DNA of 64,000 nucleotides from Mercenaria mercenaria (Eukaryota; Mollusca; Bivalvia; Venerida; Veneridae), in assembly GCF_021730395.1 (NCBI RefSeq), contig NW_026461869.1, forward strand, positions 1 to 64,000, written 5' to 3'. Of this stretch, positions 41,201 to 51,600 are shown in pieces. The notes below the pieces were generated by a model that saw only the letters and a list, made by a program, of their open reading frames with translations, was not told where the DNA came from and made no database searches. The position numbers and the translations under genes were made by a program. The stretch's first letter is position 1; each line of letters begins with the position of its first letter.

Positions 41201-42727
41201 TATAAATTTTCTACGTAGGTACAAAAAGTAGAAATTATTGTCAGTGTAGAAGAAAAAATGGCAAATTTTGGCAAAAGTATTAGAAGTGAACACGATACTT
41301 TCAGCTTCATTAACATGACGGTGGCTTTCGATCCGCTTGTAGAAGATTTGAAACAAGGTCTGGAAAAGTTTGGAAATATCAATATAGAAAGGTTTTCTTC
41401 ATTTTATTACTTTTTGTATTTTTCAATTTCAATGCTTTAACCAAGTATAATTATGTAGTGCGCTTATTCAATAACGCGTGTAAGCCAAGTTGTTGGCTCT
41501 TTCTTTGTCAGCCATTACTGCATTCCAATGCCGCCAAGACCACTTTGTGCTGGACGTTTCTACAGAATGTTATTTATATTATAAGTTCAATGTAAATACA
41601 TTTGTGATATGTAAATACTTGCTGTGTTCATAATTGTTTCTTAAACCTTATCCACAACATGATTCGTGTTTGACGTTAACATTTGCATCTAGGCTTTGAA
41701 AATATCAACAAGACTTTTATTGCTCACATTTGAAAAAAAAAGTTATTAAAAATGCTAAAACATTGTAGCTTCCTATACAAATAAAGATTTTGATTTTCGT
41801 TCTTGTATACCTTGCAGGACAAAGAAGGACCATCTTCTCCCTGGATTTGTACCAAAATCACAGACACAAGAAAAAGAGAATGGTAAGCGTCATAGAAGTA
41901 AACATGTTGTCAAGTTGGGTGAGCATAGCGCGAGTGGGCAAGAGGAATCATTCTTTTGTAACGTCACAAGTACAGTGGTACTTTCAGACGGACGAATTAT
42001 TCTAGCAGACGACAGCAATAGTAAGCTTAAAATGATGAGCAGTCGTTTTGATGTAACCTTTGAACTAGCACTGGATTCCAATCCATTAAATCTAGCAGCT
42101 GTTTCTGAGACGGAAATTGCTGTAACATTACCAGGGAAACGTGAAGTTTATTTTATAGATGTTGGAATTGATAAGTTCGCAATGAAACGAAAAATAAACA
42201 CAAGGCTGGATTGTTGGGGCATTGATATTCTAGAAAACCTCGTAGTTGTGACCACTGGTAGAGATGGACATTCTGTCATTGTTCTAGACATGAAAGGTAA
42301 AGAGTTAAACTCGTATCTGCTAACTAAGCATGCAGACGAGAATATAAGATGTCCCGTTTCTGTTGTTGCCGATCAGCAGAAAAGACTTTTGTATGTTACA
42401 TGCACTGGCGGGGCATGGAGTAAAGGTTGTGTCGTCTGCATGGACATGGATGGAAAACTTCAAAATGTTTACAATGACCCGGATATTGACACACCGCGTA
42501 GTGCTGCTATTGACAGACATGGAAAACTCTACATTTGTGGTCTAGAATCTTCTACAGTGTACCAGTGTAATGAAAAGGGGGAAATGTTCAGAATCTTTCC
42601 CGCCAAAACTGAACAAGTAGTAGGACCACTGCACTTGAATTTTATAAAGAACTATCATATAAGATTTTTGCTGACAGAGGTTGCAAGTGACTCTATAAAA
42701 GTATTTGAACTTCCGACGGCAAAGTGA
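37951..42727 (+). CDS. TRIM-like RING/B-box E3 ligase with propeller C-terminus (five exons)
   Basis: Exons: 37951-38261, 38623-38951, 40845-40966, 41219-41391 and 41818-42727. All junctions are GT-AG, and the total of 1845 bases gives 614 residues. The RING at residues 17-63 has the full C3HC4 set (C17, C20, C32, H34, C37, C40, C60, C63). The B-box at 103-134 has C103, H106, C115, H118, C123, C126, H131, C134. Residues 140-310 are helical and charged, as in a TRIM coiled coil. Residues about 355-614 are beta-rich and contain DGRIILADDSNSKLKM- and CVVCMDMDGKLQNVY-type strand repeats, like the NHL or six-bladed propeller end of bivalve TRIM2/3/56-like proteins. The N-terminus MGSGTSKPKR fits an N-myristoylation signal with a basic patch. 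Probable role: ubiquitin ligase, perhaps in innate immunity, where bivalves have expanded this family. The exact orthologue is unknown. Confidence 0.93.
38623..38951 (+). CDS. TRIM-like exon 2: B-box and start of coiled coil
   Basis: Begins by completing Arg104, then LHPGKIVEFYCESHIEIGCS and TCLITRHKGC. The B-box zinc ligands are complete only when C103 from exon 1 is included, which supports the junction. Acceptor TTTCCAG, donor GTAAAT. Confidence 0.9.
39484..39571. repeat. 88-bp hairpin in TRIM intron 2
   Basis: ACAATTGTTGCCTTTTAAG then GTCGATATGTGGATTTATC pairs with GATAAATCCACATATCGAC and AAAAGGCAATAATTGT, with a loop of a few bases. Looks like a MITE or its remnant. Confidence 0.65.
40600..40700 (-). 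repeat. fragment of the direct-repeat family in TRIM intron 2
   Basis: CATGAACAGACTCAATCAAA then CCGAGTCTGCAATTTTC is the reverse complement of the CAACATTTTCG-like region, GATTGAGCC motif included, of the repeats at 29836 and 32038. Shows that family is dispersed, not only a local duplication. Confidence 0.55.
40845..40966 (+). CDS. TRIM-like exon 3: coiled coil
   Basis: Encodes EKYKKECENLCEQTARCRKV then VADISNSIEQIAAAQEDINM after completing Asp214. Heptad-like. Acceptor ATTTCAG, donor GTATCG. Reading past the donor stays open for a while, but the next exon joins in phase. Confidence 0.85.
41219..41391 (+). CDS. TRIM-like exon 4: coiled coil end and linker
   Basis: Encodes VQKVEIIVSVEEKMANFGKS then IRSEHDTFSFINMTVAFDPL and a further 17 residues. 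Acceptor CTACGTAG, donor GTTTTC; it ends two bases into Arg312. Confidence 0.85.
41818..42727 (+). CDS. TRIM-like exon 5: linker and propeller-like domain, stop
   Basis: Starts in the linker TKKDHLLPGFVPKSQTQEKE, runs through the beta-rich C-terminal domain and ends TGA at 42725-42727. A candidate donor near 41882 (GGTAAG) is ignored because the frame runs on into the clearly homologous domain. Confidence 0.9.
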
Positions 42728-43111
42728 TATCCCGACTTTGATATACATACGTTATGCGAAATGCAGTATGAATTTTGAAAGGATAATATTATAACAGACA
42801 TGTAAAAGATTATTACAGGAGTCCATTCAATATAAATTTGCATTTAAAATACATAAAGACGATCATTTTGAAGCATAGAAGCGATCCAAGAAAACTATAG
42901 GAGACTTAGTTTGATGGAGTATGTTCGTCATAGTTAATGATGCATGCAACTGGCTCTAAATGCAGAACTTTATCATTCAAATTATTAAATTAATCAATTC
43001 GGAATTCGCGAAAGCTCCGTTACCACTTACAGATAAACACACATCGGGTCTGCATGTCTATACTTTGCTTAGTTACATAAATATCTTGTTTAGGTTTTAC
43101 ATTTATTTGTG

Positions 43112-43290
43112 TAAATGCTGACTAAAGTTTTGTTACTCGTGTATTGGTACGTTTCTAATATACAATTGTATTAAATTTTGTTTTAATCGAAACTGATTTA
43201 TAAATGCTAACTAAAGTTTTGTTACTCGTGTATTGGTATATTTCTAATATACAATTGTATTAAATTTTGTTTTAGTCAAAACTGATTTAT
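43112..43290. repeat. 89-bp tandem duplication downstream of the TRIM gene
   Basis: Two copies of a unit with CTAAAGTTTTGTTACTCGTG, TATTGGTA and CAATTGTATTAAATTTTG, about 95% alike. The rest of 42728-44088 shows no gene; the minus-strand 99-residue frame at 43617-43916 is unlike anything I know. Confidence 0.85.
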
Positions 43291-44088
43291 ATTAAGCTAG
43301 TCAGACACTAGCCTTCAGGTAGCACCAAGTATATGTCTTTATATAAATCAAATGTGCTAAGCAATGTACAACAACAATAATTTTGTTTTCCAAAAAACAA
43401 TGTCATGTACATACTAGTTTAATTTGATTTGGACCCCGGGCCAACAGTTTTGACTATTGACTGACAAGTTTTTATTAAATCTCATAAATTAATTTTCAAA
43501 TTTTTAACCTATGGGCCCAGTAACTATGTATTAAATACAGACCGGCCATATAGCACAAACCATAGACCCGTGATTTATGTAAGGAATGGATATAACTGTT
43601 GGTCAAGCTCGATTTTTTAAATATATAAGGTACTAGTATTCTTATTCAAAGTGCATTTATAGTAAATTTGTTCGAACGAAGCAGTGTACGTGTTCTCTGC
43701 TGCAAAACGATAGTAAACGTCTTTGAGCTGCATTTTCACCAAAAACTTTGCTTTGCAGTGCTTTCTGGTTGATTTGTACGAAATCGTGTTTGAATTATAT
43801 TCAAATAAACAAATGTGTGTATTGCATGTGTTGTAAATATAGAAATAATGTCGAAGTTTCCCCAGTTTTGAGAAGATGGAAAGTTTTAATTTCCTTTTTA
43901 TTAAAGAGGTGATCACAAAGGCATAAATTAATTTTGTTTTAAATTACAAAGATAAAAAATAAAGAAAAATATATTGTCATTTTGAAACGCACATTGCCGG
44001 TACTTTTTAAATGATTACATTATACAAATGAGAATAGTGTATCCTAACTCCTCTGCCACATAAACTTGTATAATTTGATCCTGTTGTG

Positions 44089-47000
44089 GTCAAAATATTT
44101 CGAAAGGGGAATAACTCATCTAAGGACACTGAAAGGATCAATAAAATGCAGAGATACTTTGGGTCAGGATACCCCCTCCTACACCACTACCAACTAGTAG
44201 CCAATGTCTTTTAGCATTCCGAAACGAACTGTATATAACGGGATTTTAAACTATCCTGTACGAAATTTTACAGCTGTAGAAGACCTGTATTTTTGTTCAA
44301 AATAACAGTCATTCTTATTCCAAATTTACACCTGTAGATTTTATATAACAATATTGATTTAATTTCAATTTACAGCTGTCAAATGACAGTAAAACAGTTC
44401 GAAATATGCAAATGAGCTACACCTGTAAAAAACGTTACAGCTGTAAAAATGCCCAAAGGTTACAGCTGTAGAAATATTATAGGTATTGAAAAAGAGAGCA
44501 TTATTTTAAGGGACGAAAGTAGAGGTGCAAAAAGTTTTAGGATGAATTGCAATTCTCTAGATAAGGTAGCAATTACTATGAAAATGGCAAAATAAATGAT
44601 CTAGTACGTAAAGTATATGTGGTATGATTACAGTATAGCTGGCAACAGCAAAACTCAAGAGTAGGATACAAAGTAGAACATATGCAGATCTTGTTTATAA
44701 AACTTTCTTTGTCAGTCATGAAAACATATGATAATCTTGTAATTATTTCTTTTAAACTTACCGGCTTCCAGTATAGAGTAAATAGTTAATGTATGTACTT
44801 ATACATGTCATTTTACAACTATAATAGATAATTAAACATCTGTACTTACTCTAGACCGCTTTAAATTCCAAAATTCTACAAGATGTGATGTCTGTGTGAA
44901 TTTCAGTTATATCCCGCCAAAATGCATTAAAGATGGCTGACAATACTCAAGTTTCCCTCCAAAAATGTTACAGCTGTAATTTTGAGACATAACCATTTTA
45001 CAGCTGTAACTTTCAACGGTTTAATTTTTTACAGCTGTAAATGAGACCTTCATATTTTACACCTGAACATTTTAACTGTACGTCAAAATATTTCGAAAGG
45101 GGAATAACTCATCTAAGGACACTGAAAGGATCAATAAAATGCAGAGATACTTGGGGTCAGGATACCCCCTCCTACACCACTACCAACTAGTAGCCAATGT
45201 CTTTTAGCATTCCGAAACGAACTGTATATAACGGGATTTTAAACTATCCTGTACGAAATTTTACAGCTGTAGAAGACCTGTATTTTTGTTCAAAATAACA
45301 GTCATTCTTATTCCAAATTTACACCTGTAGATTTTATATAACAATTTTGATTTAATTTCAATTTACAGCTGTCAAATGACAGTAAAACAGTTCGAAATAT
45401 GCAAATGAGCTACACCTGTAAAAAAAGTTACAGCTGTAAAAATGCCCAAAGGTTACAGCTGTAGAAATATTATAGGTATTGAAAAAGAGAGCATTATTTT
45501 AAGGGACGAAAGTAGAGGTGCAAAAAGTTTTAGGATGAATTGCAATTCTCTAGATAAGGTAGCAATTACTATGAAAATGGCAAAATAAATGATCTAGTAC
45601 GTAAAGTATATGTGGTATGATTACAGTATAGCTGGCAACAGCAAAACTCAAGAGTAGGATACAAAGTAGAACATATGCAGATCTTGTTTATAAAACTTTC
45701 TTTGTCAGTCATGAAAACATATGATAATCTTGTAATTATTTCTTTTAAACTTACCGGCTTCCAGTATAGAGTAAATAGTTAATGTATGTACTTATACATG
45801 TCATTTTACAACTATAATAGATAATTAAACATCTGTACTTACTCTAGACCGCTTTAAATTCCAAAATTCTACAAGATGTGATGTCTGTGTGAATTTCAGT
45901 TATATCCCGCCAAAATGCATTAAAGATGGCTGACAATACTCAAGTTTCCCTCCAAAAATGTTACAGCTGTAATTTTGAGACATAACCATTTTACAGCTGT
46001 AACTTTCAACGGTTAATTTTTTACAGCTGTAAATGAGACCTTCATATTTTACACCTGAACATTTTAACTGTACGTCAAAATATTTCGAAAGGGGAATAAC
46101 TCATCTAAGGACACTGAAAGGATCAATAAAATGCAGAGATACTTGGGGTCAGGATACCCCCTCCTACGCCACTACCAACTAGTAGCCAATGTCTTTTAGC
46201 ATTCCGAAACGAACTGTATATAACGGGATTTTAAACTATCCTGTACGAAATTTTACAGCTGTAGAAGACCTGTATTTTTGTTCAAAATAACAGTCATCTT
46301 ATTCCAAATTTACACCTGTAGATTTTATATAACAATATTGATTTAATTTCAATTTACAGCTGTCAAATGACAGTAAAACAGTTCGAAATATGCAAATGAG
46401 CTACACCTGTAAAAAAAGTTACAGCTGTAAAAATGCCCAAAGGTTACAGCTGTAGAAATATTATAGGTATTGAAAAAGAGAGCATTATTTTAAGGGACGA
46501 AAGTAGAGGTGCAAAAAGTTTTAGGATGAATTGCAATTCTCTAGATAAGGTAGCAATTACTATGAAAATGGCAAAATAAATGATCTAGTACGTAAAGTAT
46601 ATGTGGTATGATTACAGTATAGCTGGCAACAGCAAAACTCAAGAGTAGGATACAAAGTAGAACATATGCAGATCTTGTTTATAAAACTTTCTTTGTCAGT
46701 CATGAAAACATATGATAATCTTGTAATTATTTCTTTTAAACTTACCGGCTTCCAGTATAGAGTAAATAGTTAATGTATGTACTTATACATGTCATTTTAC
46801 AACTATAATAGATAATTAAACATCTGTACTTACTCTAGACCGCTTTAAATTCCAAAATTCTACAAGATGTGATGTCTGTGTGAATTTCAGTTATATCCCG
46901 CCAAAATGCATTAAAGATGGCTGACAATACTCAAGTTTCCCTCCAAAAATGTTACAGCTGTAATTTTGAGACATAACCATTTTACAGCTGTAACTTTCAA

Positions 47001-47169
47001 CGGTTATTTTTTTACAGCTGTAAATGAGACCTTCATATTTTACACCTGAACATTTTAACTGTATTTCTGATCAGTTTTCCACTTGCAGGTCTTTTACAGT
47101 TGTAATTTCAAAATACAGGTCTTTTACAGACGTTTTACAGCTGTAAAACAGATCCTTTTTTCGTACAGG
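44089..47169. repeat. 992-bp unit in three near-identical tandem copies, rich in CAGCTG palindromes
   Basis: Copies start at 44089, 45082 and 46074 (GTCAAAATATTTCGAAAGGG) and differ by only a handful of bases. Each has seven ACAGCTGT palindromes, mostly as TTACAGCTGTA, plus TTACACCTGTA variants. A single further end part (47063-47169) adds one more palindrome and TTTTTTCGTACAGG. That is the inverted copy of CCTGTACGAAATTTTACAGC at 44255, which suggests a MITE-like element with CCTGTACGAAA ends whose left flank and body were later tandemly amplified. No coding sense. Confidence 0.88.
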
Positions 47170-47594
47170 ATGCATTGTTACAATGTCAGCATTTTGAAAA
47201 AAAGTACCAAAATTTCTCTTTATATAGCAATCCTGGAAACACTGGGAATCAACACATGGAACATAAACCTTGCACTTGGATACCTGTTCTGTATCACGCA
47301 TGTCTAGGTACCATAATTGACACATATCGTTTCATAGTAAACAGCCCTCGTGTAATATATTACAATTATCCGGTTCAACAAAATCGAAAACATGTCAATT
47401 TTGGTACGCGGCTCTGCCAGCCTATGGTATATATATTTAAAGCAGATACCCATTCGCAAAGGAGTGTTTCATAGAAGAAAAATTGATTGATTCGGTTACC
47501 CGTCGAAACCTGAATGTCAGCTCTCTATCTATGCTCAGTTCGTTTTAAAATGCTAAAAGATATATATTGGCCAAACATTATGTGAAGATGTTCA

Positions 47595-47770
47595 CAACAG
47601 TACCCTGTAGAACAATATTTTGTTTGGGACCATCTTAAACGGCGGAGTGGCATAAGATCCCCAAGGACTACATCAGGACTCTAGTGAGATCTATGAGGCA
47701 ACAGTGCATTGCAGGTAGGAACTCTCGTGGCGGACAGTCTTGTGGTAACATGAAAGACAAACCACTTACT
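47595..47770 (+). pseudogene. Tc1/mariner-like transposase C-terminal remnant
   Basis: VEQYFVWDHLKRR in one frame is followed in another frame by IPKDYIRTLVRSMRQQCIAG and RNSRGGQ. These resemble the last part of Tc1-type DDE transposases (NxxEHLWxxLKRR, then SMxxRCxAxIxAxGG). One frameshift near 47660. No ends located. Assigned by eye. Confidence 0.45.
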
Positions 47771-48586
47771 TAACTTCTTTCTTTTTATTGTATAGATGCC
47801 AGTATCGGATTTATTCTAAGGACTCGAGGTACGTTGATTGATAATTGATGAACTTGAAAAATAGGCACTTTTTTTATCAAAATAGGATGACTAAATTAAG
47901 TGTAGTGATAGTCACAACCTCTACAATTTGGGTATGATTTTTGAGCGTATGTGTGATTGAAACTACATTTCTTGCACAAGCATGTCGCCCCAAACCCTAA
48001 CTTTTCTCAGCACTGACAATGTTCTTCAAGAAAGTGTAAGTTATAGGCATTTAATTTGTTAAAAGGGTCTGGTGTATGCTTCATGCATTGGGAGATTTTC
48101 AGTTTCATATAGAATGAAGAATCATTCTTTTCACGTTTTCAATCAATGGACAAATGAAAAGAAAGGAACACGTAAAGAGAACACGTGGAAATCAATGAAG
48201 TGTGTTTATGTTTTATACAAGTGGTTCAAGCTCGGAAATTCTCGAACTGTATTTCCTTTTGAATAAATCATAAATCAAGTTTCTCTCCTTCGCAGTGGCC
48301 TCCCCTTACTTACTAGGGGAGGTAACCGTGGATGGGTTGATTTTCCCGTCCCGGGCCGTACTTGCACTTGCATACCATTACAGGCCAATTTTTTCAACAG
48401 GTTAAGCAAAAAAAGCATGTTACCATATTTTTTTCTGAATATCTTAATTATTTCATAACGCACGTTAAATCACAGATTATCGTATTAGCGTAGTTCTGCA
48501 ATACGGGATTCGTAATACGGCATATTGCAAATTCTTGACGGGCATTAGACAATCTGTCAAAACAAACAACAACAACAACAAACAAA

Positions 48587-48670
48587 ATGTGTGATGATTT
48601 CGATGATTTAGATGACGAAAGTATGATTTTAGAAAAGTCCTGGAAGAAAACAATTGATGGAATAAATAAG
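48587..48670 (+). CDS. YAE1: YAE1 exon 1 (residues 1-28)
   Basis: ATG follows an AACAACAACAACA leader. It encodes MCDDFDDLDDESMILEKSWK then KTIDGINK and ends in phase 0 at donor GTACTA. The human counterpart is the acidic VFDEEADESLL and W segment. Alone it would be unconvincing; the fit to exon 2 supports it. Confidence 0.75.
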
Positions 48671-51600
48671 GTACTATCTTTCACTCTCAGCATAGTTGAC
48701 TCTTACCTGATAATATGAATAATTTAAGGCACCGCCTTGCATGGGTCTGGTCGGTCAATAGCTGTACATAGCTGATGTTGTCTGTATATTAACACCGACT
48801 TTAAATAAAATTTGTATCTTGTATGGGGATTTATCTTTTATATATCAACTTACAAAGAAATATTTAACACTCAAAAGAAAGTGAAACCTTGTTCCAAGTT
48901 TACATTTAGTGTCATCATACCTCTTACAGCGAATATCATACTTTGCAAAATTTACGGGAAGCCGTGACGGTGACGTAATTCACCGCATTCTTGCACTGGC
49001 TTTAGGATATTTTTTGTTTGTTTGCACTTCTCGCAGAAACTTGACAGCCTTTACACTTCCTTGCTGTTTTAAAAGTGTTTTTCAGTTGCATGTACAGTTT
49101 TCATTACGAAAAAAGATGTAAAAGAAGCATGTTGGCCTGGTTTACGAATTTCTGTGACTGATTCGGGGTGCTCGGATGTGCATGAAGACAACCAGTCTGC
49201 GGCATGTGCATCAACCGGAACCGGAAAACATCGGAAAAAAATGCCTCAGTCAGGGCTCGACACTAACGCTGGTCCGCTGGTCCGAGACCAGTGCTTTTCA
49301 GGGAGGACCACTAACTTCTCGAACCTGTGTGGTCCGACGGACCACCGAAAATTACAAGCAAGTCATTTTTAAAATAAATTAATAAACATTGAATTGTTCG
49401 CGGTACTGCAGTTTAAAAATAGAATTTGGTTTTCCCCGTGTATTTTTCTTGAAATTTGGAATGCCCGGATGTAACGCTGGTAATAAAACCCGGGAACGGA
49501 ACACGGTAACTTATCTATCTGCTTGAACTATTCATTTACGAACTATTGAGGTATCAGTACAGTATCCAGCGTTCGGTAGACCCGAGGTTCCGGATTTTGA
49601 CCCGCGAAAATCGAGAAAAACTCGTATCTGACTCGCACAGAAAATGCCCTATGCGTCGGCGTGACCCGCGGAAATTTTCTTTGATGCGTCTCGAGTTCGA
49701 AAGTTCTGCCCCTGTGCCAATCAAAATCCCAGTGAATTTAAATATTGTTTGCCGCCATAAGCGGAAGTATGGCAGTAGGCGGAGCGTCGTATATTAATTA
49801 GCTACTGACATATGTCAATTACGCCACGCGCTGACTGACACGTTGTCATCTCGCGGTTTGTATTTAGTACAATTATAATGCCCGTCATTATCAAAAGTGT
49901 TTATTGATCAAAAAGTTAAAAGTTAATTGATAACAAAGCAGCCTATTATCGTGTTTGTACAACTTGTTAATTGGGGGTATATACAGCTTATGCTGTATTG
50001 TTATGTCTTGCCGATTATTACTGAACAACAAATTCATTAAAATCATTTATTTTATGTGCTTGACACGTTTATATAAGCCGATCGGCCGTTACGATCTATA
50101 GCATTTTTAGCTCATCTGATTTTTTGAAAAAAAATGATGAGTTATTGTCATCACTTGAGCGGTTGTCGGCGTCGGCGTCGGCGTTGCCTGGTTAAGTTTT
50201 ATGTTTAGGTCAGCTTTTCTCCTAAACTATCAAAGCTATTGCTTTGAAACTTGGAATACTTGTTCACCATCATAAGCTGACCCTGTATAGCAAGAAACAT
50301 AACTCCATCTTGCTTTTTGCAAGATTTATGGCCCCTTTTGTACTTAGAAAATATCAGATTTCTTGGTTAAGTTTTATGTTTAGGTCAACTTTTCTCCTAA
50401 ACTATCAAAGCTATTGCTTTGAAACTTGGAATACTTGTTCACCATCATAAGCAGACCCTGTACATCAAGAACCATAACTCCATCTTGCTTTTTGCAAGAA
50501 TTATTGCCCCTTTTGGACTTAGAAAATCAGTTTTCTTTGTTAAGTTTTATGTTTAGGTCAGCTTTTATCCTAAACTATCAAAGCTGTTGCTTTAAAACTT
50601 GCAACACTTGTTCACCATCATAAGCTGACCCTGTACAGCAAGAAACATAACTCCATCCTGCTTTTTGCAAGATTTATGGCCCCTTTTGGACTTAGAATAT
50701 ATCAGATTTCTTGGTTAAGTTTTATGTTTAGGTCAACTTTTTCTCTTAAACTATCAAAGCTATTGCTTTGAAACTTGCAATACTTGTTCACCATCATAAG
50801 CTGACCCTGTATAGCAAGCAACATAACTCCATCCTGCTTTTTGCAATAATTATTGCCCCTTTTGGACTTAGAAAATCATTTTCTTGGTTGAGTATTATGT
50901 TTAAGTCGACTTTTCTCATAAACTATCAAAGCTATTGCTTTAAAACTTGCAACAGTTTTTCACCATCATAAGTGGACACTGTACATCAAGAAACATAATT
51001 CTATCCTGCTTTCTGCAAGAATGATGGCCCTTTTTAGACTTAGAAAATCATGGGTAGGACAATATTTCTATTACACAAAAAAAATCAGATGAGCGTCAGC
51101 ACCCGCAAGGCGGTGCTCTTGTATTTAATTTATTATCATTACCGAGGCTTTGTTTGGGCAAAAACAAATAAAAATGCTTTTAATAAGCAGAAATTATAAG
51201 TATTCAATAGGTATAATGAAAAAAATAGGAAATTTATAACATGTATTTTATCAAGATTTTAATGTACTTTCGTTTTCCAAATTTGTCATCCGTTTTCACG
51301 GCCGTGATTTTCGGACATTTTTAACGAGATTTTCTAGTGCAATCTTAATGAAAAGTCAATAAAAAGTCTGCATTTAAGAAAAAATGACAACTGTTGCAAA
51401 AAAAGCTCTTATTTCGAAGCTAAACCCCACCCTCTTAAAATATGAATTGCTGAAAAAATCTTCTTTATTGACATCTTTATTTTAAATTTGATTTTCAAAA
51501 TTATTTAATAATTAAATGGCAGATGTTTATCAAAATAATAATATAAAAATCACGTTTTGCAGTGTTTGTAAAAAGTACTCCATGGAAGAAGAGGGGGGTC

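Noticed and set aside
41882-41890. GGTAAG as a donor ending TRIM exon 5 early
   Set aside because: The frame continues without break into the C-terminal domain, and no acceptor is needed to restore it.
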